A model generated the notes under the pieces. The model saw only the letters and a program-made list of their open reading frames with translations, was not told the origin of the DNA and searched no databases. A stretch of DNA of 64,000 bases. Origin: Acidobacteriota bacterium. Lineage in GTDB: Bacteria > Acidobacteriota > Terriglobia > 2-12-FULL-54-10. Shown here in pieces: positions 26,728 to 34,790 of this stretch (positions are counted from its first letter, which is position 1; each line of letters starts with the position of its first letter). The position numbers were made by a program, and so were the translations under genes. The stretch spans positions 1 to 64,000 of the forward strand of contig SHUM01000013.1 in assembly GCA_009691245.1 (NCBI GenBank). Reading direction: 5' to 3'.

Positions 26728-26796
26728 CTATGTCACACAATGGTGTGCGTGGTGGTGGACGTGCCCAGAGTCGTATTGAATCCGTTGTATAACCAT
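26728..26796 (-). CDS. hisL: his operon leader peptide (six histidines)
   Basis: A 22-residue ORF, ATG to TAG, that encodes MVIQRIQYDSG followed by HVHHHAHHCVT: six histidines within eight residues (positions 12-19). It lies between a consensus promoter and an intrinsic terminator directly ahead of hisI, so it is a classical attenuation leader. Scarcity of charged tRNA-His would stall the ribosome on these codons and should prevent the terminator from forming. It has no Shine-Dalgarno; the predicted transcription start is at or just before the ATG, so it would be read as a leaderless message. Confidence 0.88.
   Translation of the reverse strand: MVIQRIQYDSGHVHHHAHHCVT
26734..26747 (-). promoter_or_regulatory. 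Small hairpin over the His codons (candidate pause stem)
   Basis: On the minus strand CACAC, CATT and GTGTG form a 5-bp stem that covers the last His codons and the Cys-Val codons of the leader peptide. It would be opened or blocked by a ribosome stalled there. The competing antiterminator was not worked out. Confidence 0.45.
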
Positions 26797-26804
26797 GAAT
26801 TTAC

Positions 26805-26833
26805 AAAATATCGCACCCGGAGCATTCTGTCAA
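26805..26833 (-). promoter_or_regulatory. his operon promoter
   Basis: Consensus TTGACA (26833-26828), a 17-nt spacer and TATTTT (26810-26805). The -10 box ends 8 nt before the leader peptide ATG. Confidence 0.75.
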
Positions 26834-26897
26834 CCGTTACCGCTCTATTCGAAATTTGTTATAGTTACGCATTGTTGGACCGTACGAAGGACGCGCT

Positions 26898-27080
26898 ATG
26901 GGGGGACTCGACTTGAAGGAGACTTTGTTGAGCATTGCCTTGATGGTGGGAATCCTTGGCGCGAGCTGGTTCTTCACGGAATGGTTTACGCGCAAGATGT
27001 ATTATCGCTGCCGCAACTGCATCACCATTAACGCCAAGCGCCGCTCGCACTGCCGCAAATGCGGCCATCCCCTGCCGTAA
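26898..27080 (+). CDS. Small membrane protein with C-terminal zinc ribbon
   Basis: A 60-residue protein with one membrane helix (about residues 8-28, LLSIALMVGILGASWFF), then RKMYYRCRNC and a second knuckle CRKCG, giving four cysteines in a zinc-ribbon arrangement on the cytoplasmic side. AAGGA lies 8 nt before the ATG. It is divergent from the his operon and 38 bp upstream of argS, so probably co-transcribed with it. Function unknown. Confidence 0.65.
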   Translation: MGGLDLKETLLSIALMVGILGASWFFTEWFTRKMYYRCRNCITINAKRRSHCRKCGHPLP

Positions 27081-27118
27081 GCCCAATAGGCGCGTGATAT
27101 AGTGAAGTTTTTGCAAGG

Positions 27119-29137
27119 ATGGAGAAGCCCGTCTTGTATCTCGCAACACAATCTCGAATTCAGCAGGCCGTGCGCGACTTCGCGCAGCGACAGTGGCAGC
27201 TCGATGTGAATGTGCTGATTAGCGTGCCGCCGCAGCCCGCGATGGGCGACATGGCGCTGGTGCTGGCCATGGAATTGGCGCGCAAGCTGCGCCGCCCGCC
27301 AAAGCAGATCGCAGAGGAAATTGCCACCGAGGCGCGCTTGGTGCCTGGCGTCGCACGCGTCGAGGTAGCAGGCGCGGGTTACGTGAACATCTTTCTCAAC
27401 CGCGCAGCCTATGCGAGTCGCATGATGGCGGCGCCTATCGCCAAAACTCAAGTCTCGACTGCGCTCCCGCTCGCGGAAAAAATTATCGTTGAGCACACCA
27501 ACATAAATCCCAATAAGGCGGCGCACATCGGACATTTGCGCAACGCGGCGCTGGGCGACACTTTTGTCCGCCTGCTGCGCGCGCGCGGGGCTCCGGTGGA
27601 GGTGCAAAACTACATCGACAACACCGGCGTGCAGGTGGCCGACGTGGTCGCTGGCTTCCTGCACATGGAAATGAAATCTCCGGATGATGTCGCGCGGCTG
27701 ATCGCTGATCCCACGATTCGTTTCGACTACTACTGTTGGGATTTGTACGCGCGCGTCTCCAAGATCTTTGAGGAAGATAAGTCTCGGCTGGAGTTGCGCC
27801 GGCGGACGCTGCAAGAGATCGAGCATGGCGAGGGCGACACGGCCAGAGTGGCCGAGATGGTGGCAACGGAGATTGTCCGCTATCATCTGCGCACCATGCT
27901 GCGGCTGGGCGTGGAGTACGACGTGCTGCCGCGCGAAAGCGAAATTCTGCACCTGCGGTTTTGGGATCAGGCCTTTGAATTACTCAAACAGCGGGAAGCG
28001 ATCTACCTGGAAAGCGTAGGTAAGAACGCCGGCTGCTGGGTGATGCGGCAAAAGGGAGCTGCGGAGACCGCTGCAAAGGAGATTGACTCGGCAGCCGCAG
28101 CAGCCACAGTGGATGACACCAAGGTCATTGTTCGGTCCAACGGCACCGTTACCTATGTGGGCAAGGACATCGCCTATCAATTGTGGAAATTTGGGTTGTT
28201 GGGGCGCGACTTCCACTATCAGCCATTCCATACCTACCCAGACGGCAGAGTGCTCTGGGTGAGCAGCATGACGAGCGGGCAAGCGGGCGCGCCCGCCTTC
28301 GGCCAGGGACAGAAAGTCTACAACGTCATTGATGTCCGGCAATCGTATCTACAGGACATTGTCGCGCAGGGACTGCGCGCGCTGGGCTATGAGAGCGAGG
28401 CGGATCGCTCGATTCACTTCTCCTATGAGATGGTCGCGCTATCGCCGCGCACTTGCGAACTGATGGGTATCGAGCTGAGTGCGGAGGATAAGGCGCGTCC
28501 GTTTGTGGAAGTGTCTGGACGCAAAGGACTGGGCATCAAGGCGGACGACTTGATCGACCGACTGATTGACGAGGCCCGGCGTGAGGTGGACTCCCGCCAC
28601 CCGGATACTCCGGACGAAAAGCGGGCCGAGATCGCTCAGAAGATCGCTATTGGAGCGCTGCGCTACTTCCTGCTGAAGTTCACCTGCACGTCGGTGATCG
28701 CCTTTGATCTGAAAGATGCGCTGAGTTTTGAAGGCGAAACGGGACCGTACGTGCAGTACGCCGTAGTGCGCGCCCGCAACATTTTCCGCAAACTGTCCGA
28801 TGAAGGCGGCCGTTTCGATTTGAGCAGAATTACACCGGAGCTGCTGGCGTCGTCGTTGAACTCGCCGGAAGGAGATAGCTTCTGGCAACTGCTATATTTG
28901 TCCAGCCGATGGGAATTTGCAGTCGAGCAGGCCGTGGCGACATCGGAGCCTGCCGCGATGGCCAAATATTCATTCCAACTGGCTCAGGCCTTCAACTACT
29001 TCTACCACCAGCATCGCATCCTGATCGAGCCGGATGCGGACCGCAAGATGTTTCTGCTCTGGCTGGTCTCCGTGCTGGATAGCCACCTCACCCACGCGAT
29101 CGAGCTGCTGGGCATCGAAGTCCCCGCCGCGATGTAG
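27119..29137 (+). CDS. argS: Arginyl-tRNA synthetase
   Basis: A 672-residue class I synthetase. The HIGH signature is NPNKAAHIGHLRNAALGD. The KMSKS position is a divergent loop SGRKGLGIKADDLID, as is normal for ArgS. The N-terminal tRNA-recognition domain and the C-terminal DALR anticodon-binding helices (FNYFYHQHRIL) are present. It is roughly 100 residues longer than the Escherichia coli enzyme, with extra sequence in the middle including an alanine-rich stretch. The ATG at 27119 is only weakly supported by a ribosome site. Confidence 0.93.
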   Translation: MEKPVLYLATQSRIQQAVRDFAQRQWQLDVNVLISVPPQPAMGDMALVLAMELARKLRRPPKQIAEEIATEARLVPGVARVEVAGAGYVNIFLNRAAYASRMMAAPIAKTQVSTALPLAEKIIVEHTNINPNKAAHIGHLRNAALGDTFVRLLRARGAPVEVQNYIDNTGVQVADVVAGFLHMEMKSPDDVARLIADPTIRFDYYCWDLYARVSKIFEEDKSRLELRRRTLQEIEHGEGDTARVAEMVATEIVRYHLRTMLRLGVEYDVLPRESEILHLRFWDQAFELLKQREAIYLESVGKNAGCWVMRQKGAAETAAKEIDSAAAAATVDDTKVIVRSNGTVTYVGKDIAYQLWKFGLLGRDFHYQPFHTYPDGRVLWVSSMTSGQAGAPAFGQGQKVYNVIDVRQSYLQDIVAQGLRALGYESEADRSIHFSYEMVALSPRTCELMGIELSAEDKARPFVEVSGRKGLGIKADDLIDRLIDEARREVDSRHPDTPDEKRAEIAQKIAIGALRYFLLKFTCTSVIAFDLKDALSFEGETGPYVQYAVVRARNIFRKLSDEGGRFDLSRITPELLASSLNSPEGDSFWQLLYLSSRWEFAVEQAVATSEPAAMAKYSFQLAQAFNYFYHQHRILIEPDADRKMFLLWLVSVLDSHLTHAIELLGIEVPAAM

Positions 29138-29318
29138 CGTGGCTGATCTTCAATCAATGCATCACCTAATTGATGGATACCCGCATAGGATTGATGGAAG
29201 AACAGCGTGTAACTGTGTCCACAGTCCTAGTGAAAGAACGGGACTGGAGGCACATTGGCAGAAGTATCACACACCCACATAATGGAAACAGACTAAGCGA
29301 AAGTCCTTTAAGCGCGGC

Positions 29319-29348
29319 AACCGGCTCTCTCCTCTCCGACAGCCGGTT
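29319..29348. terminator. Possible terminator stem between argS and the TPR gene
   Basis: AACCGGCT and AGCCGGTT form an 8-bp stem around a 14-nt pyrimidine-rich loop between the two convergent genes. No T-run follows on either strand, so the assignment is weak. Confidence 0.3.
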
Positions 29349-29411
29349 CCCCGCCAAGGACGACAAAGAAAGCCTTCTAGCAATCTTCTGATTGGGCTTC
29401 TGGTTTGGCTT

Positions 29412-30320
29412 CTAGTTTGGGTTGAATGCCTCGGGCGAGGGCAAGTTGCTCCGCGAAACAACTGAACTGGGATCGATCGCAACCTTCCCTTCGGGCTCGA
29501 GCAAGTAGGGCACTCCCGTGGGATCGACGGGCACTGAGGACAACAGTCCGGCAAGGACCAACTCTTGTAAATTATTGGGCCAGCGCTTTTCACGCTGCTG
29601 AAATTCGCGAGCAAGTCGTTCGAGCTCATCGACGTCATCGGCTGCCTTCAGTATCTTGAGTTGAAGCTCCGCATTGGCACGAATGGTTTCGTCCTGTGTA
29701 GTGGCATGAATCTCCGACCACAAGTAGCGGGAGATGTCCCGGTTGCCGCCTTTGGCGGAGATCGCGGCGGCCATCACCTTCATCCATGGCTGGGCTTTGG
29801 GGTTTTTGCTACCCTCCAGATAGGATTTCGCGGCCTGCTCGAAATCACCGAGTTCCCAGTAATAAGTAAATCCCAGGTAATGCCATAGACGCCACGCATC
29901 CGGGTTCGCGGCAATGCCCCGGCGCAGCAGTTCCACCGCGTGATCCGGGCGTCCCGCTCCACGCGGTGCCGGAGTTGACAGGAAAAAATTACCGACGGAA
30001 TAGACCACCAAAAGTTGGGGGTCCAGCTCAACTGCAGTGTTCAGGAGCGGGAAGAGAAGCGAAAAATCCTCTTGGTGATTCACCCGCTGCGTGCCGAAAT
30101 ACTGTACGGCACGGGTCCAATAGAAGTCGGCGAGTAAGCCATTTTGGCCCATGCTCAACGAACGAAGGACCGTTCCCGGCAATACGTAGTCGATAGGCTG
30201 CGATTGATTCCTTAGCACATCCAGATGGAGATCAATTTTCTGCTGGACGGCGGCAGACGCCAGCAAAACGCAGAGCACTACCGGCAGGATGATCTTAGTC
30301 TGCAAGCCTTGCTGGGGCAT
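29412..30320 (-). CDS. TPR-like membrane-anchored protein, third gene of ABC exporter operon
   Basis: From the ATG at 30320 the product has 302 residues: an N-terminal hydrophobic anchor (IILPVVLCVLLASAAVQQK), then repeats with tetratricopeptide character (HAVELLRRGIAANPDAWRLW, GDFEQAAKSYLEGSKNP) and a C-terminal segment rich in Pro and Ser. The start overlaps the permease stop (TAATG), so translation is coupled. It probably assists or scaffolds the exporter at the periplasmic face. I do not recognise a named family. Confidence 0.65.
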   Translation of the reverse strand: MPQQGLQTKIILPVVLCVLLASAAVQQKIDLHLDVLRNQSQPIDYVLPGTVLRSLSMGQNGLLADFYWTRAVQYFGTQRVNHQEDFSLLFPLLNTAVELDPQLLVVYSVGNFFLSTPAPRGAGRPDHAVELLRRGIAANPDAWRLWHYLGFTYYWELGDFEQAAKSYLEGSKNPKAQPWMKVMAAAISAKGGNRDISRYLWSEIHATTQDETIRANAELQLKILKAADDVDELERLAREFQQREKRWPNNLQELVLAGLLSSVPVDPTGVPYLLEPEGKVAIDPSSVVSRSNLPSPEAFNPN

Positions 30321-31102
30321 TACTTCAAATCCTTCCGGCTGAACATGAGGACAGACGCCAGCAGCAGCACGCTTCCATAGCAGATCGCGTAAACAGTGTT
30401 GCTGACAATCAATGAAGCAGCCACAGGCTGACCGTTTGACACCCAGGCGGAAACGCGGAAGTTGCTGAAATTGGGCAGGAGGTAGTAGACGAATTGCACG
30501 AGGGAACGAATCAGAGGGTTCTCCGACATGGTGGCAAACATCCGGACATCCTGGGCGAAGGAGCCGATGAAATAAAGCAAGAAGGTATAGAGCGCGGCCA
30601 ACACGGGGGTGGTGAAACAGGAAAAGAACATGCACAACGCGCTCACCAGGATCAGCTCCAAAACTATGAAATAGATGGCGGCCCAGATGGAAACATCCTG
30701 AGCCTCATAGTTGTGCACGAGATAGAAGAGCGTCGCCCACAAGCCCGCTGTCATCACCGCCGTGTTCACCAGCACAGTAAAATTCAGGCCAGCAAATTTT
30801 CCCACCACAAATTGCCAGCGGCGGATCGGCTTACTGAGGAGCGGATACAGGCTGCGTTTGTCGATTTCTTTATGCACCGAACCAATCCCCAAAAAGATGG
30901 CAATGACCAAACCAAACATGGAGATGGCACTTAACCCGATATTGATGATGATGATTTTATGAATGCCGATGGATATCTGGCCGAAAAGCAGCGCTGACCC
31001 GATCATGATTACCGCGAAGGCAACCAGGTTATAGAGCACGCGATCGCGCACCGCTTCGCGGAAGGTGTTGCGGGCGATGGCCAGTGTCTGCGCTACAATC
31101 AT
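30320..31102 (-). CDS. ABC-2 type exporter permease
   Basis: A 260-residue polytopic protein with six predicted membrane segments, for example LVAFAVIMIGSALLFGQISI, MFGLVIAIFLGIGSV and VSALCMFFSCFTTPVLAALY. The sequence KEIDKRSLYPLLSKPIRRWQ is the coupling-helix region typical of ABC-2 (NosY/GldF-like) permeases. It lies 16 bp after the ATPase gene and overlaps the TPR gene by one base. The exported substrate is not apparent. Confidence 0.82.
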   Translation of the reverse strand: MIVAQTLAIARNTFREAVRDRVLYNLVAFAVIMIGSALLFGQISIGIHKIIIINIGLSAISMFGLVIAIFLGIGSVHKEIDKRSLYPLLSKPIRRWQFVVGKFAGLNFTVLVNTAVMTAGLWATLFYLVHNYEAQDVSIWAAIYFIVLELILVSALCMFFSCFTTPVLAALYTFLLYFIGSFAQDVRMFATMSENPLIRSLVQFVYYLLPNFSNFRVSAWVSNGQPVAASLIVSNTVYAICYGSVLLLASVLMFSRKDLK

Positions 31103-31118
31103 CGTCGTTCCACCCTTA

Positions 31119-32078
31119 TCAAGAATGCGGCCCGGTCCTATCGACCGCGGCAGGAGCGGAGCGATCCAGCAGGCCGACGAAATAGTCTTCCAAGCTGAAG
31201 CGAAGCGGGTTCAGCGAAATCAGGTGAGCCCGCCCGGCAGCACAGATCGCATGTAATTCCCTCACCCTGTCCTCGCCAACCTCCAGACGGAAATGGCCGC
31301 CTGAACTCACTGCCGGCATACTGGCGAGCGCCTCCAACTTTCTTTTAGTTTCTGGCTCGTCGCACTCCACGATGGCTTCATATCCAGATTCGCGGCGCAA
31401 AAGATCGGCAATCCGTCCGACGCCGACCAGCTTACCCCTGCCCAGAATCGCCACGCGGTCGCAAAGCGCCTCGGCGTCGGACAGTATGTGTGTGCTGAAG
31501 AAAATCGTTTTGCCCTGCTGCTTGAGATGCAGAATCAGATTGCGCACGTCGCGCCGGCCAACGGGGTCCAGCCCGGACATGGGTTCGTCGAGCAGCACAA
31601 TTTGCGGATCATGCAGAACGGCTTGCGCGATGCCGATTCGTTGCAGCATACCCTTGGAAAACTTCCGTAGAGCGGTGCCCCGAAACTCCTTGAGACCGAC
31701 TTGATCCAATACGGTCTCTCGCCGCTCGTGGCGCTGGGCGGCTGTCATAGGAAAAAACCGGCCAAAATAGTCCAGCAACTCGTCTGGCGTTAGGTAGTCG
31801 TAGAAATAGGGATTCTCGGGCAGATAGCCGACCTGATTAAAAGTCTCCGGAGTGCCGATGGGCGAGCCCAAAATACTCGCGGTACCTTCAGTGGGGGCAA
31901 TCAGACTGGTAAGAATTTTGAGAGTGGTGGTCTTGCCAGCACCGTTATGGCCCAGAAAGCCGAAAACCTCGCCGGTCTCCACAGATAGCGTGAGGCCATC
32001 GAGGACGCGGCGCGGCCTCTTTCGCCAAAAACCGGTCAAGTAATCTTTGCTGAGTCCGATGATCTCAATTGCTGCCAT
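31119..32078 (-). CDS. ABC transporter ATP-binding protein
   Basis: A 319-residue ATPase with Walker [16 protein letters not shown], signature [14 protein letters not shown], Walker [15 protein letters not shown] and the H-loop [13 protein letters not shown]. The C-terminal domain after residue 230 is typical of NodI/CcmA-type exporters. A perfect TATAAT (minus strand 32102-32097) lies 18 nt before the ATG at 32078. It heads the operon with the ABC-2 permease and the TPR protein. Confidence 0.9.
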   Translation of the reverse strand: MAAIEIIGLSKDYLTGFWRKRPRRVLDGLTLSVETGEVFGFLGHNGAGKTTTLKILTSLIAPTEGTASILGSPIGTPETFNQVGYLPENPYFYDYLTPDELLDYFGRFFPMTAAQRHERRETVLDQVGLKEFRGTALRKFSKGMLQRIGIAQAVLHDPQIVLLDEPMSGLDPVGRRDVRNLILHLKQQGKTIFFSTHILSDAEALCDRVAILGRGKLVGVGRIADLLRRESGYEAIVECDEPETKRKLEALASMPAVSSGGHFRLEVGEDRVRELHAICAAGRAHLISLNPLRFSLEDYFVGLLDRSAPAAVDRTGPHS

Positions 32079-32197
32079 AATAACCAACCAGGAATTATTA
32101 TAATCAGTCCGCAACCAGCTTGGGAATGACACCAGTGTATTACCTGTTTACTAATTGAATTCGTCCGCCCAGTGAATTCGGGATTCTCCCCCTGCGC

Positions 32198-32203
32198 TAC
32201 AAT
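32198..32203 (+). promoter_or_regulatory. -10 box 6 nt before rsmA start
   Basis: TACAAT ends 6 nt before the ATG at 32210, predicting a leaderless transcript, though an AGGA lies 2 nt before the ATG. Confidence 0.4.
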
Positions 32204-32209
32204 CAGGAT

Positions 32210-33052
32210 ATGGCACGCTCAATTTCCTCTGCGCCTTCCTCCAAGACCGGTGCGCCACTGGGGCAGCACTTTCTCGTCGATCGCCGCATCGAACAGCGGA
32301 TATTTGAGGCCGTGCGCCCGACCTCCCGTTCCGTGGTGCTGGAAATAGGCGGCGGCCCTGGCAATATGACCCGCCTGCTGGCTGAACGCGCAGCGCGGGT
32401 GGTCTCGGTGGAAATCGACCGCAAACTCGCCGCGAAACTGGAAGAACAGTTCGCCGATGATTTCCGAGTGGAAATTCTAACCGGAGATATTCTAAAGGTC
32501 CCCATTGATGAGATCGCACAGCGTTACGGCGTCGCGCGATTGCTGGTTTTTGGCAACCTGCCGTACTACATCACCTCGCCGATTTTGATGAGGCTATTCG
32601 CCAACATGCAAGTGATCGACCGCATCGTAGTGATGATGCAGTACGAGGTCGCCATGCGCATCATCGCCACGCCGGGCACTTCGGAGTATGGCCTGCTCTC
32701 GGTAACCTGCCAATACTATACCGAGCCCAAACTTCTGTTCCCCATCCCGGCACACGCGTTCAATCCACCACCCAAAGTGGTATCGGCGCTGGTGAGTATG
32801 CCGGTCTGTCCGCAGAAGCTGAGCCTGGGCATTCAGGACGAAGCCGATTTCTGGCTATGGATGCGGGCCGCATTCGCGCAAAAACGGAAGACGCTCGTGA
32901 ATAACTGGAAAACTCTCGCGCCCGCCCCGGTCATCATGGCTGCGATCGGCAAGGAAGGATTCGACTCGCGCATTCGCGCCGAAGACCTTTCTCTGCGAGA
33001 GCTGGCCATATTGTACCGAAACACCAGTCACACCATCCACCACCAAGGCTAG
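32210..33052 (+). CDS. rsmA: 16S rRNA dimethyladenosine transferase RsmA (KsgA)
   Basis: A 280-residue SAM methyltransferase that dimethylates two adjacent adenines in helix 45 of 16S rRNA late in 30S assembly. It shows QHFLVDRRIEQRI, motif I VVLEIGGGPGNMTRLLAERA, the acidic strand SVEID, and motif IV FGNLPYYITSPIL. The basic C-terminal helical domain is complete. It stands just before the phoH-ybeY-CNNM-era cluster, which also concerns ribosome maturation. Confidence 0.95.
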   Translation: MARSISSAPSSKTGAPLGQHFLVDRRIEQRIFEAVRPTSRSVVLEIGGGPGNMTRLLAERAARVVSVEIDRKLAAKLEEQFADDFRVEILTGDILKVPIDEIAQRYGVARLLVFGNLPYYITSPILMRLFANMQVIDRIVVMMQYEVAMRIIATPGTSEYGLLSVTCQYYTEPKLLFPIPAHAFNPPPKVVSALVSMPVCPQKLSLGIQDEADFWLWMRAAFAQKRKTLVNNWKTLAPAPVIMAAIGKEGFDSRIRAEDLSLRELAILYRNTSHTIHHQG

Positions 33053-33225
33053 GCTCTCGATTCACTTGCGCCTCGGCGCCCTTGCTCTGTTGTCTCTTTT
33101 CTCCGGAGCGAAAGAACCTGTCAGCGATTGACCGCGCGGGACAAGCTTGCTAAGGTTTAGATTGGTTGCGAAATCCTTGCGGGACTCGCCCGCCATGTTT
33201 CACCCCATTGCCGCTTGCTCCTTGA

Positions 33226-34236
33226 ATGAAGAAAGACGTCAAACTTAGTTCTGGCATCGAAACCCTGTTTGGCACCCGGGATGAAAACCTGCGGCTGCTG
33301 GAATCCGAACTTCGCCTGACCCTCCAGCTCAAGAACGAAGCCATCGAAATTGACGGGGAGCCGCTCGATGTGGAGCGCATGGAGCGCCTGCTCGACGATT
33401 ACGACAAGCTGATGCAGGAAGGCGTTATTTTTTCCAATGGCGACCTGCGCGGCTTCCTTAAAATCGTCGCCGATGATCCCTCCGCCAGTCTGCACAGCCT
33501 GGTAACCAGCAGCCGGAATCGCAATTTAGGCAAGAAGGCGGTCGTGCCCAAGAGCCTTCATCAGCGTATCTACATGGAGTCGATTGATCGCAATGACATG
33601 GTCTTCGGTATTGGTCCCGCCGGCACCGGCAAGACCTATCTAGCCGTAAGCATGGCGGTATCCTATCTGCTCGCGCGCCGCGTGAACCGGATCGTCTTGG
33701 CACGTCCGGCAGTAGAAGCCGGCGAGCGGCTAGGCTTCCTGCCCGGCACGCTCCAGGAAAAGGTGGATCCGTTTCTTCGTCCTCTTTACGATGCGCTGTA
33801 CGACCTGCTGGAAGCCGAGAAAGTCGAGCGGTTTCTCGAAAAAGGAGCCATCGAGATTGCGCCCATCGCCTTCATGCGCGGACGCACATTAAACGACAGC
33901 TTCGTGATTCTTGATGAAGCGCAGAACACTACCGGCGAGCAGATGAAGATGTTTCTCACTCACCTCGGCTTCAATTCCAAGATGGTCATCACGGGCGACA
34001 TCACCCAGATTGATCTGCCCGGCGACAAACGTAGCGGCCTGCTCTCTGCGATGGATGTGGTCCAAAAAGTGGAGGGGATCAGTTTTACCTATTTTGATGA
34101 ACGCGATGTGGTGCGCCACCATCTGGTGCAGAAAATTGTCCGGGCCTACGATGCTTATTCGCAAGCAACCGCGCAGACCAGCGCGGATCAGGAGCGCTTC
34201 CGGTTTGCGGGCGAGCCGGGAAGCCATCAGACTTGA
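33226..34236 (+). CDS. PhoH family ATPase (YbeZ-like)
   Basis: A 336-residue protein with an N-terminal KH-like segment and a P-loop ATPase: Walker A GIGPAGTGKTYLAVSMAVSY near residue 128, then the family stretch RIVLARPAVEAGERLGFLPG, and Walker B FVILDEAQNTTGEQMKMFLT. PhoH/YbeZ proteins partner with the RNase YbeY in rRNA processing and stress response. The stop overlaps the open frame of ybeY and the two starts are close, indicating an operon. Confidence 0.93.
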   Translation: MKKDVKLSSGIETLFGTRDENLRLLESELRLTLQLKNEAIEIDGEPLDVERMERLLDDYDKLMQEGVIFSNGDLRGFLKIVADDPSASLHSLVTSSRNRNLGKKAVVPKSLHQRIYMESIDRNDMVFGIGPAGTGKTYLAVSMAVSYLLARRVNRIVLARPAVEAGERLGFLPGTLQEKVDPFLRPLYDALYDLLEAEKVERFLEKGAIEIAPIAFMRGRTLNDSFVILDEAQNTTGEQMKMFLTHLGFNSKMVITGDITQIDLPGDKRSGLLSAMDVVQKVEGISFTYFDERDVVRHHLVQKIVRAYDAYSQATAQTSADQERFRFAGEPGSHQT

Positions 34237-34241
34237 AAGCC

Positions 34242-34775
34242 ATGGAAGTCGCCCTATTGAACCAGCAGCGTAGTATTCAGATCGACTGCGCTCGCCTTCG
34301 CAGCTATCTACACAGACTAGGCGCGGAACTCTCGCCTGCTCCTTTTACCGTGGCGTTGGTATCCGATGTCGCCATCCGCCGCCTGAACCTGGCCTTCCGA
34401 CATAAGGACTCCACCACGGATGTCCTGTCCTTCCATTCCGGCGACGCCGAGAGGAAAAAACTTCGGATAGGGCATGGAGAGAGAGCCCCCAACATTGAGG
34501 AAACTGTCGGCTTGGGCGACATCGTGATAGCCGCGCCCACCGCTTCCCGTGCCGCCGGACAATTTGGCTGGACCCTCACGCAGGAGCTTCAGGCGCTCGC
34601 GCTGCATGGACTGTTGCATTTAATGGGGTATGATCATGAAACGGATCATGGGGAGATGGCTCGGGCTGAGCGACGATGGGGACGGCGATTTGGATTGCCG
34701 CAAACGCTGCTCTCGCGCCAGTACACGAAGTCGCGCCGGCCAAAAGAATTCCGCCGGAAAGCCGTGCAGTCCTAG
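34242..34775 (+). CDS. ybeY: Endoribonuclease YbeY
   Basis: A 177-residue metalloprotein that matures 16S rRNA ends. The zinc motif H-x3-H-x5-H is intact in LHGLLHLMGYDHETDHGEM, and the upstream strand RHKDSTTDVLSF is diagnostic. An unusual 20-residue insertion of charged and proline residues follows SFHSGD compared with shorter YbeY proteins. The ATG at 34242 is preferred; a TTG at 34233 overlaps the phoH-like stop. The basic tail may bind RNA. Confidence 0.92.
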   Translation: MEVALLNQQRSIQIDCARLRSYLHRLGAELSPAPFTVALVSDVAIRRLNLAFRHKDSTTDVLSFHSGDAERKKLRIGHGERAPNIEETVGLGDIVIAAPTASRAAGQFGWTLTQELQALALHGLLHLMGYDHETDHGEMARAERRWGRRFGLPQTLLSRQYTKSRRPKEFRRKAVQS

Positions 34776-34790
34776 TTCCGCGTCAACATT

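Noticed and set aside
27119-29137. Missing KMSKS motif in ArgS as a sign of inactivation
   Set aside because: Many bacterial ArgS proteins lack a canonical KMSKS; the HIGH motif and all domains are intact.
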